Of a stretch of DNA of 64,000 nt, positions 50,835-59,474 are shown in pieces. Positions within the stretch are counted from its first letter, which is position 1. Each line of letters starts with the position of its first letter. The notes beneath the pieces were generated by a model. That model made no database searches. It saw only the letters and a program-made list of their open reading frames with translations, and had not been told where the DNA came from. A program made the position numbers and the translations under genes. The stretch spans positions 90,109-154,108 of the forward strand of contig CAYZMU010000002.1 in assembly GCA_964479595.1 (NCBI GenBank), given 5' to 3'. Source of the stretch: Firm-04 sp964479595 (GTDB lineage Bacteria; Bacillota; Clostridia; Oscillospirales; Ruminococcaceae).

Positions 50835-51914
50835 ATGAAAAGCCAAAACATTTATCATTGCAAAGACGGCCGCTGGGAAGGAAAAGTCCTGATTCTGCGG
50901 TGTGAGAACGGCAAGCGCGGGTTTCTCCGCATCTGCTCCGGTTCGAAGGAAAGAGTGCTTGAAAAGATGTCGGAAATTCACGCGAGGATGAATGCCCCCG
51001 AAGACAGACACACATTCCGGGAAGTATATCTGGAATGGTACGAGAGCATACGCTTTCGCGTGAAGGAATCGACTCTCGCCAACTACCGCATGAAAGCCCG
51101 GCGGCATCTCCTCCCCGTGTTCGGCGATTTTTTGATGACAGAAATCACATCGAAGCAAATCTACGACTTTATGGACCGTAAAATTGCGGACGGACTTTCC
51201 ACGCGCTATATTTCCGATATTCTGCTGCTCATGAAGAATGTTTTCAAGTACGCCGCCAACTGCTTTCATATCAGTAATCCTTTTGACAATGTCGTGATGC
51301 CGAAGAAGCGTTCCAAAGAGGTGAAACTTCTTGACAGCAGTCAGCAGGAAACCTTGCGCCTTTATCTTGCGCAGCACCCGAATCGCTCCACGCTTGGCGT
51401 CGCGCTTTCTTTGAATACCGGTATCCGAATCGGTGAACTCTGTGCGCTGAGGTGGAGCGATATAGACCTTGAAAAGCGGATTCTGACCGTCAGCAGGACC
51501 ATGCTGCGCATCCAGACCCCCGATGGCGAACACAAGACGAAACTGATTGTCACCGAGCCCAAAAGCGAATCCTCCATCCGGCAGATCCCCATTCCGGACT
51601 GCCTGATGGGAATGCTTGCCCGGTTTCGGGCAAACGCGGACGACTATGTGCTTTCGGGAACCAAAAAGCCCGTGGAACCGCGCACCATGCAGAATCATTT
51701 CGCCCGGATACTCCAAGAGGCGAAACTCCCGCCGGTCCATTTTCACGCGTTGCGGCATATGTTCGCGACCAATTGCGTGCGGCTCGGCTTTGATATCAAG
51801 GCGCTCTCCGAACTGCTGGGGCATTCCTCTGTCGAAATCACGCTCAACCGCTATGTGCACGCCTCTTTGGAGCAAAAGGAACGCTATATGAACCTGCTCA
51901 CCCTTGAGGCCTGA
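50835..51914 (+). CDS. Tyrosine recombinase (phage-type integrase)
   Basis: 359 residues. N-terminal arm-binding-like and SAM-like core-binding regions (about 1-155: TFREVYLEWYESIRFRVKESTLANY), then a complete catalytic domain: Arg198 in TGIRIGEL, Lys243 in TEPKSESS, His304 and Arg307 in HALR, His330 in LLGHSS and Tyr340 in NRYVH. It should be active. ATG at 50835 follows AAAAGGAG by 9 nt. It sits at the end of a decayed segment containing prophage relics and directly before the promoter of the second half of the glycan locus. It may be the integrase of a lost element or a DNA-inversion enzyme acting on the locus. Confidence 0.92.
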   Translation: MKSQNIYHCKDGRWEGKVLILRCENGKRGFLRICSGSKERVLEKMSEIHARMNAPEDRHTFREVYLEWYESIRFRVKESTLANYRMKARRHLLPVFGDFLMTEITSKQIYDFMDRKIADGLSTRYISDILLLMKNVFKYAANCFHISNPFDNVVMPKKRSKEVKLLDSSQQETLRLYLAQHPNRSTLGVALSLNTGIRIGELCALRWSDIDLEKRILTVSRTMLRIQTPDGEHKTKLIVTEPKSESSIRQIPIPDCLMGMLARFRANADDYVLSGTKKPVEPRTMQNHFARILQEAKLPPVHFHALRHMFATNCVRLGFDIKALSELLGHSSVEITLNRYVHASLEQKERYMNLLTLEA

Positions 51915-52043
51915 AGCGCGCGCAACGCGATCACACTTGGAATTTCATCATGCGGACACTCAATAAAAACTAGCGATGTTTCATGCTTTTTTGCGCATCT
52001 CACCTGATTTTTTAGATAAAAACACGAATATCAGACGTTTCCG

Positions 52044-52072
52044 TTGACTTTTCTCCGCGATTATGCTATAAT
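52044..52072 (+). promoter_or_regulatory. Promoter of the second half of the polysaccharide locus
   Basis: TTGACT (52044-52049), 17 nt, TATAAT (52067-52072). A leader of about 150 nt precedes ATG 52227. The stretch 51915-52226 contains nothing else I recognise. Confidence 0.7.
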
Positions 52073-52226
52073 AAGCAGTGCGAGATTTGACGCTGTACAG
52101 GTTTCGCGGGCGATACCGGGGCTGACAGACTCCGTTCGCGCAAGAGAGAGGGCGCAACTCTCTTCTGACGGCTGTGATTGCCGCTGCTCTCACGATATAC
52201 CCGAAGACGAGGAGAACGTATCCATC

Positions 52227-54056
52227 ATGACAATGATATTGCAAAACCTGCTCTTTCCATCTCCGGCTACTTGCGCCATAGAGCAGATGTATTTCAGGCG
52301 AAAAAAGCGCAAAGCTGCCCCGTCATGGTCTGACAGCGAGATAAGCGTTCTCCCGAAGGAGAATATCAGTTTTGACACTTATTTTAACGGGTTTTCCCTG
52401 GACAAGTGGCTCAAGTATACCGTCGTCAAGGATGTCCGCCTTGTTCTGCGTCTGTCGGGCAGAGTCCGGGTCGCGCTCATGCGCAAGGAAAAGTTCGGCA
52501 GTGAAGTCCTTACGGAAGTTCTGGCCGAATTCCGGTGCGAGACGCCAGACGGAGAGGAGGAGGAATTTACTTTCCCTTTTACGTTTTCGTCTCCTCACGG
52601 GATGCTTTGCTTTGCCGTTTATGGCGAGAAAGGCAAGTCTCAGATATACGGCGGCTATTACGCGGCGGATGTGCCCGATTCGGAAGTGCGCGATGTGAGG
52701 ATTGCACTCGATATCTGCACGTTTAGGCGGGAGGGATTCGTTAAAAAGAATCTCGAATTGCTGAAGGACAGATTTCTTGACAACGATGCGTCTCCGCTGT
52801 ATGACAAATTGGAAGTTTTTGTAGCTGACAACGCCTGCACACTGGATTCTGCCGACCTTCCTGTGAGCAAAAAGATACACATTTTCCCCAACCGCAACGT
52901 AGGCGGCGCGGGCGGTTTTACCAGAGGGATGATGGAGATTCGGAAGGCGTCGCGGCAGTGTCCGTTTTCCCATGTCCTTGTGATGGACGACGATATCCGG
53001 ATAGAACCCGAGGCAATTTACCGCACGGTGATGCTTCTTTCCCTGCTCAGGGAAGAGTATAGCGACGCGTTTGTCGGCGGCGCGATGCTCCGTCTGGACA
53101 AGCAGTATTTTCAGGTGGAATCGGGGGCTGTCTGGAACGGCGGGAATCTGATTTCGCTCAAGCAGGGGCTGGATATGCGGCAGCTTGACGCCTGCCTGTT
53201 CAATGAAATCGAGGAGACGCCTCAGTACAACGCGTGGTGGTACTGCGCGTTCCCGCTGAGTGTCGTGCGCGACGACAATCTCCCGCTGCCAATCTTCATT
53301 CGCGGCGACGATGTGGAATACGGGCTGCGCAACATGAAGCACCTGATTCTCCTAAACGGCGTGTGTGTCTGGCACGAGGCGTTTGAGAACAAGTATTCCT
53401 CCTTTTTGTACTACTACATTCTGCGCAACCGCCTGATTGACAACGCCGCGCGGCATATCGCGATTCCGCTGGAAAGCTTTCTGGGGATGCTGCGGGGGCA
53501 GGTTTTGGCGGAGGTTAGGCTGTACCGATACCGCAACGCGCATCTGCTCATGGACGGTGTGGAGGATTTTCTGCGCGGTGTGGATTGGCTCAAGGCGCAG
53601 GACGGGGAGAAACTCCACGGCGAGGTGATGAGCCGGGGGTACAAGCTCGAAAATGTGGAGAATTTAGGCGGCGTACAGTTTCTGTATGCGCTGTATGAGG
53701 CGTCGCGGAACGCCGTCAACGATTCGCGTTTCATAGTCAGACTGATTAAACATTTCACGCTCAACGGAACCTATCTGAAGCCGAAAAGAGCGTACAATAT
53801 TGTTCCCGCGGCGGGTGTCGCGGAGATTTCGGTTTACAGGACGCAGACGGTTCTGAACTACGATTTCAACGCGCGAAAGGGATTTGTCACGCAAAGGGAT
53901 CCCAAGGAGGCGAAAGCGTGCGCCAAGCGCCTCAAGAAACTGGAGACTCGCTTGAAGAAGGAATATGAGAGCGCCTGCGCGGACTACCGGGATAGGGCAG
54001 GCGAGATTACGAACACCGCGTTTTGGGAAAATTATCTGGGCATCGGGAGCGTCTGA
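52227..54056 (+). CDS. GlfT2-like galactofuranosyltransferase
   Basis: 609 residues with the layout of GlfT2-type galactofuranosyltransferases: an N-terminal beta-sandwich (about 40-150), a GT-A catalytic domain with DNACT and NVGGAGGFTRGM, the acidic DDD motif at Asp254-256 (VLVMDDDIRIEP), WWYCAFP and FIRGDDVEYGLR, and His383 in VWHEAF. Mycobacterial GlfT2 uses an equivalent DDD and a WH-His, so catalysis with UDP-galactofuranose is likely. The UDP-galactopyranose mutase gene that would supply the donor starts at 63963. ATG 52227 has GAGGAG 12 nt upstream. Confidence 0.88.
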   Translation: MTMILQNLLFPSPATCAIEQMYFRRKKRKAAPSWSDSEISVLPKENISFDTYFNGFSLDKWLKYTVVKDVRLVLRLSGRVRVALMRKEKFGSEVLTEVLAEFRCETPDGEEEEFTFPFTFSSPHGMLCFAVYGEKGKSQIYGGYYAADVPDSEVRDVRIALDICTFRREGFVKKNLELLKDRFLDNDASPLYDKLEVFVADNACTLDSADLPVSKKIHIFPNRNVGGAGGFTRGMMEIRKASRQCPFSHVLVMDDDIRIEPEAIYRTVMLLSLLREEYSDAFVGGAMLRLDKQYFQVESGAVWNGGNLISLKQGLDMRQLDACLFNEIEETPQYNAWWYCAFPLSVVRDDNLPLPIFIRGDDVEYGLRNMKHLILLNGVCVWHEAFENKYSSFLYYYILRNRLIDNAARHIAIPLESFLGMLRGQVLAEVRLYRYRNAHLLMDGVEDFLRGVDWLKAQDGEKLHGEVMSRGYKLENVENLGGVQFLYALYEASRNAVNDSRFIVRLIKHFTLNGTYLKPKRAYNIVPAAGVAEISVYRTQTVLNYDFNARKGFVTQRDPKEAKACAKRLKKLETRLKKEYESACADYRDRAGEITNTAFWENYLGIGSV

Positions 54057-54119
54057 ACCGGATAGGACCGGGGGATGATTTCCGGGGCGCGGGGTGTTCT
54101 GATTGCGGAGGGAACTCCA

Positions 54120-56933
54120 TTGGAGAGAATAGACAGCGTCAAGGCTGAAAAAATGTGCACCGGCTGCGGAGCTTGTTATAATATTTGCCCGAAAAAGGCG
54201 ATTTCCATGCCGCTGAATCACGAGGGGTTCTATGAGCCGGTTATCGACGAGGCGCTCTGCACGAATTGCGGCGCCTGCGGCGGGGTCTGCCCTGTCCGGA
54301 ACGTGTCTTATGAGAACAGTGACGCCCCGGGCTGCTACGCGATGATGGCGGATGACGAGGTGCGCGCCGTTTCGTCTTCCGGGGGCGCTTTCACGCTCCT
54401 CGCGCAGATGGTCCTTGAAAAGAAAGGGCTGGTCTGCGGTGTCGCTTTTTCGGAGGATTTCCGGCGTGCCGCGTTTGTCACTGCCGAAACTGAACAGGAC
54501 CTCGCCAAACTGCGGGGCTCGAAGTATTTCATGCCCGAAACCGGAGATATTTACCGCAAAGTGAAAGAGGCCCTTGAAAAGAAGCGTTATGTTCTTTTTG
54601 TGGGGTCTCCTTGCCATGTCGCGGCACTGAAATCCTTTCTGGGGAAGCGGTATCGCTCGGAGTATCTGCTGACCGCGGATTTGATTTGCCACGGGATTCC
54701 TTCTGTTAAAGCGTTTGACCATTATATGAGCGATGTATACGCGAATAAGGCCGTCAAGTATCTCTCTTTCCGGGACTTGCGAGGCGGCTCGGGGACGGCG
54801 GTGACGATTGATTTTGCCGACGGCACCTCGGTTGTCTCCGCGCCGGAGAAAGACTGCTATTTCAAGGCATTTCTCAACGGTCTGAGCAAAAACAGCGCCT
54901 GCGGTGCCTGTATGTTCGCGGGGATGCCGCGCCAGGGCGATTTTACCATCGGCGATTTCTGGGGCATCAGCGCGTATGACAAGACAATCAATGACGGAAA
55001 AGGCGTGAGTCTTGTTTTGGTCAACAGCGAACGCGGCAAGGCGTACACGGATGCTCTCGCCGCGAAATCCAAGCTTTGGAAGCCTGTTCCGCTGGAATAC
55101 GCGGTAAAGGGCAATCCCACGCTTGTGCGTCCGCATCGTCTGCACCCCGCGAGGGAGCGTTTCTTTGAAAATATCGACAAAGTTCCTTTTGATAAACTTG
55201 TGACCAAATGTATGGATTCTCGCTATGATGTGGGGATTGTAGGGCTCTGGTACGGCATCAACTACGGCTCCATACTGACCTATTACGCGTTATATTGCGT
55301 GATTAACAAAATGGGCTTTGACGCGCTGATGATCAACAAACCTGACTCTCTGTGGGAGCCGCGTTTTCTGGATAAGAACACGATTGCGCACCGCTTCATT
55401 GACGCAAGATGCGATGTGAGCGAGATTCCGAAAACCTTTGTGGACTGGGAGAAACTCGCGGGCCGCTGCGATACCTTTGTGCTCGGCTCGGACGTGGTCT
55501 GGAACTACAATGTGTGCATCAAGCAGACCGGGCAGTTCTTCTTCCTCGATTTTGTCAGCGACGACAAGAAAAAAATCGCGATGGCGTCCTCGTTCGGCGA
55601 GGGATATCGCGCGCCGGAATCCGTTCGGGAGGTATCCGAGTACTACCTGCGCAAGTTCGATTTCGTCTCGGTCCGGGAGGATGAGGCCGTCAAGGAGTGC
55701 GCCGCGAAATTCGGCGTGAAGGCGGACAAAGTTCTGGACCCGGTATTCCTTTGCGGGCGGGAGGTCTTTGACGAACTCGCGGACGAGGCGCAGCTGCACG
55801 AGGATTCGCCTTTTGTGGCGGCGTATATTCTGGGTGTTTCAAACCCCAAAATCACGGAGACCATCAAAGCGCTGGCGAAGGCGCTGGACAAGCCGCTCAA
55901 GATTATTGAGAATCCGAATGTGCCGGGGCGTTTCAAGCAGAAACAAAATATGGACTGTCTGCCGACGCCGTCGGTGGAGGAGTGGCTCGCGTACATCAGG
56001 CAGTCGGATTTTTATGTCGGCGATTCCTTCCACGGGGTGTGCTTCGCGCTGATCTTCCATGTTCCGTTCGCGGCAACATTTGATTCCCGGAATCCGAGCA
56101 TGGTCCGGATTATCTCGCTGCTCAAGATGCTCCATCTGGAAGACCGCATTTTTTGGCTGGACAGGGATAAGACGGAAGACAAATTGCCCGTGCTTCTGAG
56201 TCCCATTGATTTTGAGGCGACGGACAAGATTCTGGGCACGATGGCGGACGCGTCGTATAAGTGGCTATATAGCGCGCTCACAGCCCCCAAGCAATATCAC
56301 ATTCAGCCGCAGGACAACATCATAAAGAATCTGCGCGAGCAGCTGGAAGCGCAGCGCAGAGCGGCGGTTTCCGGGCGTCAGGCGATGTTCAACGAGATTA
56401 AGGCAAACGCCGCGTATTCCGGCAGGAAGTATGCTGAAAAAAGAAACCTCTGCGAATATCTGGACACGCTCGCGGCGGACAAAGACCAGCTGATTATCTT
56501 CATTGCCGTCAAGGACACGCCGGGGATGGCGTTCAATCAGGAGATGCAGGCCCGCTTTCAGAAGCTCGGGCTGAAGTGCTCCCTTCTGAATATGCACTGG
56601 CACTCTTATGTCGCGGTCATCGGCGCGGGCAAGGTTTTCAGCGAGATTCTCTCCAAGAAGGATGAACGGGTCGCCTATGAGGGCAAGTTCTCCTGCGGCG
56701 AGGTGAAAGTGGTCAGCCGTTCGCTCAATCAGGGCAATATCGCTTACATCGCCATCCACGGAGAGGATTATTCCGAGAACAAACGCGGGTTTAACATCGT
56801 GGTTTACGACCGGGTTTCCGGCGTGGTTGTGGATTCTGTGTGCTTCGACACACATGATAAGGCGTTCCCTTATTATCGTTTCGGCAAAAAATTTGACTCT
56901 GCTCCGCTTGCGCCTTCACCGATTACACCGTGA
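54120..56933 (+). CDS. Fusion: FrhB-type iron-sulfur protein, polysaccharide pyruvyltransferase, ILEI-like domain
   Basis: 937 residues. Two [4Fe-4S] motifs (Cys 13/16/19/23 and 47/50/53/57), then coenzyme F420 hydrogenase beta-subunit-like N- and C-domains (about 75-350, SSGGAFTLLAQ, GSPCHVAALKSFL, GDFWGIS). A CsaB-like pyruvyltransferase domain (about 370-700) has GLWYGINYGSILTYYAL, DTFVLGSDVVWNY and DFYVGDSFHGVCFAL. The last 150 residues (DQLIIFIAVKDTPG, HWHSYVAVIGAG, RGFNIVVYDRVSGVVVDS) match the ILEI/FAM3-type lectin-like fold. TTG 54120 is chosen for GGAGGGAA 8 nt upstream; ATG 54075 touches its G-run. Probably pyruvylates the glycan. Confidence 0.83.
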   Translation: MERIDSVKAEKMCTGCGACYNICPKKAISMPLNHEGFYEPVIDEALCTNCGACGGVCPVRNVSYENSDAPGCYAMMADDEVRAVSSSGGAFTLLAQMVLEKKGLVCGVAFSEDFRRAAFVTAETEQDLAKLRGSKYFMPETGDIYRKVKEALEKKRYVLFVGSPCHVAALKSFLGKRYRSEYLLTADLICHGIPSVKAFDHYMSDVYANKAVKYLSFRDLRGGSGTAVTIDFADGTSVVSAPEKDCYFKAFLNGLSKNSACGACMFAGMPRQGDFTIGDFWGISAYDKTINDGKGVSLVLVNSERGKAYTDALAAKSKLWKPVPLEYAVKGNPTLVRPHRLHPARERFFENIDKVPFDKLVTKCMDSRYDVGIVGLWYGINYGSILTYYALYCVINKMGFDALMINKPDSLWEPRFLDKNTIAHRFIDARCDVSEIPKTFVDWEKLAGRCDTFVLGSDVVWNYNVCIKQTGQFFFLDFVSDDKKKIAMASSFGEGYRAPESVREVSEYYLRKFDFVSVREDEAVKECAAKFGVKADKVLDPVFLCGREVFDELADEAQLHEDSPFVAAYILGVSNPKITETIKALAKALDKPLKIIENPNVPGRFKQKQNMDCLPTPSVEEWLAYIRQSDFYVGDSFHGVCFALIFHVPFAATFDSRNPSMVRIISLLKMLHLEDRIFWLDRDKTEDKLPVLLSPIDFEATDKILGTMADASYKWLYSALTAPKQYHIQPQDNIIKNLREQLEAQRRAAVSGRQAMFNEIKANAAYSGRKYAEKRNLCEYLDTLAADKDQLIIFIAVKDTPGMAFNQEMQARFQKLGLKCSLLNMHWHSYVAVIGAGKVFSEILSKKDERVAYEGKFSCGEVKVVSRSLNQGNIAYIAIHGEDYSENKRGFNIVVYDRVSGVVVDSVCFDTHDKAFPYYRFGKKFDSAPLAPSPITP

Positions 56934-57081
56934 TTCGGGGGGTGAGGGGAACGCGGGTTTCGGCAGGCGGTTTCCTCGCGATAGCAGGCGGCGCGAATCC
57001 GCCGAAGAAACGGCCATGAAACTGTGCCTTGGGGGCAGAGATCCTTTTAGAATCTGGGCAGAATGCGGGTGAGAATGGGCA

Positions 57082-58236
57082 ATGAAGAAAATATTATACG
57101 CTGCGACAGTTGCCAAGAAGCATATCTGCCAGTTCCATATTCCCTATCTGAAGTGGTTTCAGGATCACGGCTGCGTGGTGCATGTCGCGGCGCGTGACGA
57201 TTTTGAAAGCGGGGATCAGCACCTCATCCCGTACTGCGACACATTTTACAATATCCCGTTTAACCGCTCGCCGTTCAGCGCGGACAATCTTCGTGCCTAC
57301 CGTCAGATAAAGCGCCTGATACGCGAAAACGACTACGACCTCATTCACTGTCACACGCCGGTCGCGTCGGCGGTCGTGCGGCTGGCGGCCCGCAAAAATC
57401 CCGCCGCTGTGCTCTACACCTCGCACGGTTTCCATTTTTACAAGGGCTGTCCCAAATCCGGGGAGATCTACCGCCTTCTGGAAAAGATGCTGATTCCGTA
57501 TACAGACGCGCTGATTACCGTCAACCGCGAGGATTACGAAGCGGCGCAGAAGCTCTGCAAAGGGCGTGACTGCGAGGTTTTCTATGTGCACGGCATGGGG
57601 GTGGATACCGGGAAATTCGCGCGTTTTGACGGGGACGCCGCCGCGCTGCGAAAGCGCTTCGGGATTCCGCCTGAGGCGTTTCTGCTGCTGTCGGTCTCGG
57701 AAATCAACGCCAATAAGAATCTGGTGACGGCGATAGACGCGTTCTCACGGGTCAGGCGGGAGGATATGTATTACCTTATCTGCGGCACGGGCGCGATGAT
57801 GGACGAGTGCAGGGAACTGGCGCGCAAGCTGGGCGTTTCGGACAGAGTGATTTTCGCGGGATACCGCCATGATGTGCACGAAATTGTGCATATCGCGGAC
57901 GCGTTCATCTTCCCGTCGCTGCGGGAAGGCTTCGGAGTCGCTCCCATTGAGGCGATGTCGGCGGGGGTGCCCATTATCGCGTCGGATGTGCGCGGGGTGC
58001 GCGAGTACGCCGCTGACGGCAAAAACAGCGTTTTGGTGCGGGATCCGCTGGATGTGGAGGGCTTTGCGAAGGCCATTGCGCTGCTGCGGGACGATGCCGC
58101 GCTGCGCAAAACCTTAGGCGAGAACGCGGCGGCTTCCGTGGCGCCGTTTGACCTCGTGAAATCTCTTGACGCGATGGAGGCCATTTACCGCGCGTATGTG
58201 GACCTGCCTCGGACGCGGGATGAACAGCGCGGATAA
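57082..58236 (+). CDS. Family 4 glycosyltransferase
   Basis: 384 residues. GT-B fold of the EpsD/CapM kind: MKKILYAATVAKKHICQFHIPYLKWF, IHCHTPVASAVVRLAA, YTSHGFHFYKG, GMGVDTGKF, SVSEINANKNL, FIFPSLREGFGVAPIEAMSAGVPIIASD (the EX7E-like donor motif). The opening is characteristic of N-acetylhexosamine transferases acting on lipid-linked intermediates, but the donor is not proven. 148 nt after the fusion protein; it overlaps the next gene by 17 nt. Confidence 0.9.
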   Translation: MKKILYAATVAKKHICQFHIPYLKWFQDHGCVVHVAARDDFESGDQHLIPYCDTFYNIPFNRSPFSADNLRAYRQIKRLIRENDYDLIHCHTPVASAVVRLAARKNPAAVLYTSHGFHFYKGCPKSGEIYRLLEKMLIPYTDALITVNREDYEAAQKLCKGRDCEVFYVHGMGVDTGKFARFDGDAAALRKRFGIPPEAFLLLSVSEINANKNLVTAIDAFSRVRREDMYYLICGTGAMMDECRELARKLGVSDRVIFAGYRHDVHEIVHIADAFIFPSLREGFGVAPIEAMSAGVPIIASDVRGVREYAADGKNSVLVRDPLDVEGFAKAIALLRDDAALRKTLGENAAASVAPFDLVKSLDAMEAIYRAYVDLPRTRDEQRG

Positions 58237-59470
58237 GCGCGTGGCGGGCTGTTCGCGCGCTTTTGACACTGTGGCGGAGCGGATTGCCGCGCCCGTGATT
58301 TGTATGTACACCCGATGGGTGCTGCGGCGCGCGGAACGGCTGGGGATTCGCAGGCTCTATTTTCAGGCTCGCGACGGGTATCTGATGTATCATGTCGCGC
58401 GGCAAATCTGCGGGAGGGAAAACCTCGCGATTCAGTGCCGCTATTTTTACACCTCACGGTACGCGCTGCGTCTGGCCGCCTATCGCTTTCACGATAGCAG
58501 CGCTTTTGACAAACTCTTTCTGCGCGCGTATCGCCAAAGCGTTTCGCTGGTGCTGCGGCGCGCGGGGTTTACACTGCCGCAGCGGCGCGCGGTTTACGAG
58601 GATATCGGGCTGACGGACGCTGAGGCGGAGGAGAATCTCGGCAAGAGGTGTTTCGGCGAGATGTGCGAAAAACTGCGCAATTCCGCCGTGTTTCTCCGGA
58701 TATTGGATGAGATTTCCGCGACAGCGTATGAGAACACCGCCGCGTACATTCGCCAGGAGGGCATGGCGGAGTGTGGCAAAATCGGTATCGTGGATTTGGG
58801 CTGGACCGGCTCCATGCAGCAGACGCTGCGGACGCTTCTGGACAGTCAGGGCATTCGCGGACGACTTTACGGTTTTTACATGGGGTTTCTCGAGAGCCCG
58901 CCGCAAACCGCCTCCAGCCGCTTTGAATCATGGCTTTTCGGCGCGCGGGACGCCGCGGCACAGGCGTGGTTTTCGCAGAATGTGATGGAATGTCTCTGCG
59001 GCGCGCCCCACGGCATGACCTTGGGCTACGAGAAAAAGGACGGGAAAGTACGCCCTGTTTTCGCGCCCTGCGAAAATGACCCCCGCGCGGCGCTGAGACT
59101 GCGGCAAATCTGCCTGCGGACCGCGCAAAATGGAACTTTCCCTCAGACGGACGGCAACGGCGCCGCCACGGCTCGCAAATTGCTTCGCGGGCTGATGTTT
59201 TGCCCTACTCATGAGCAGTGCGAGGCGCTGCGGTTTTACCGGTTTTGTGATGATGTCGGTGAGCAGTACCACGGCGCTCTTGTGGAGAAGGGGACCGCTT
59301 GGGATTTCAGGAAGGAGGTGCTGCCGTTTAAGCTCTTCTTCCGCGACGAGACCGGCGGGTTTTACTGGTATTGCGGTTCTGTGCGGCAGAGCAACCTTAT
59401 TTTGAAACCGCTTTACAGATACGCTTATTATTTGACAAAGTATATCATGATATTACGGAAAAGAAGGTGA
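58220..59470 (+). CDS. COG5610-like protein related to the second half of the GT2-HAD protein
   Basis: 416 residues. Carries LYFQARDGYLMYHVARQICG near residue 50, YTSRYALRLAA, and VDLGWTGSMQQTLRTLL. The neighbouring protein at 59475 has the equivalents LFFSRDGYIVREIYSKLYP, WSRSAAAKLG and VDCGWAGSGNIILEQI in its C-terminal part, so the two are homologous. Such modules accompany HAD domains (COG5610) in glycan loci; the function is unknown, perhaps a phosphatase or transferase acting on glycan phosphate. ATG 58220 overlaps the previous gene by 17 nt. Confidence 0.65.
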   Translation: MNSADKRVAGCSRAFDTVAERIAAPVICMYTRWVLRRAERLGIRRLYFQARDGYLMYHVARQICGRENLAIQCRYFYTSRYALRLAAYRFHDSSAFDKLFLRAYRQSVSLVLRRAGFTLPQRRAVYEDIGLTDAEAEENLGKRCFGEMCEKLRNSAVFLRILDEISATAYENTAAYIRQEGMAECGKIGIVDLGWTGSMQQTLRTLLDSQGIRGRLYGFYMGFLESPPQTASSRFESWLFGARDAAAQAWFSQNVMECLCGAPHGMTLGYEKKDGKVRPVFAPCENDPRAALRLRQICLRTAQNGTFPQTDGNGAATARKLLRGLMFCPTHEQCEALRFYRFCDDVGEQYHGALVEKGTAWDFRKEVLPFKLFFRDETGGFYWYCGSVRQSNLILKPLYRYAYYLTKYIMILRKRR

Positions 59471-59474
59471 GCGC

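Noticed and set aside
53664..55145. 493-residue open frame on the minus strand
   Set aside because: Crosses two clear plus-strand genes (GlfT2-like and FrhB fusion) in antisense and has no protein-family features.
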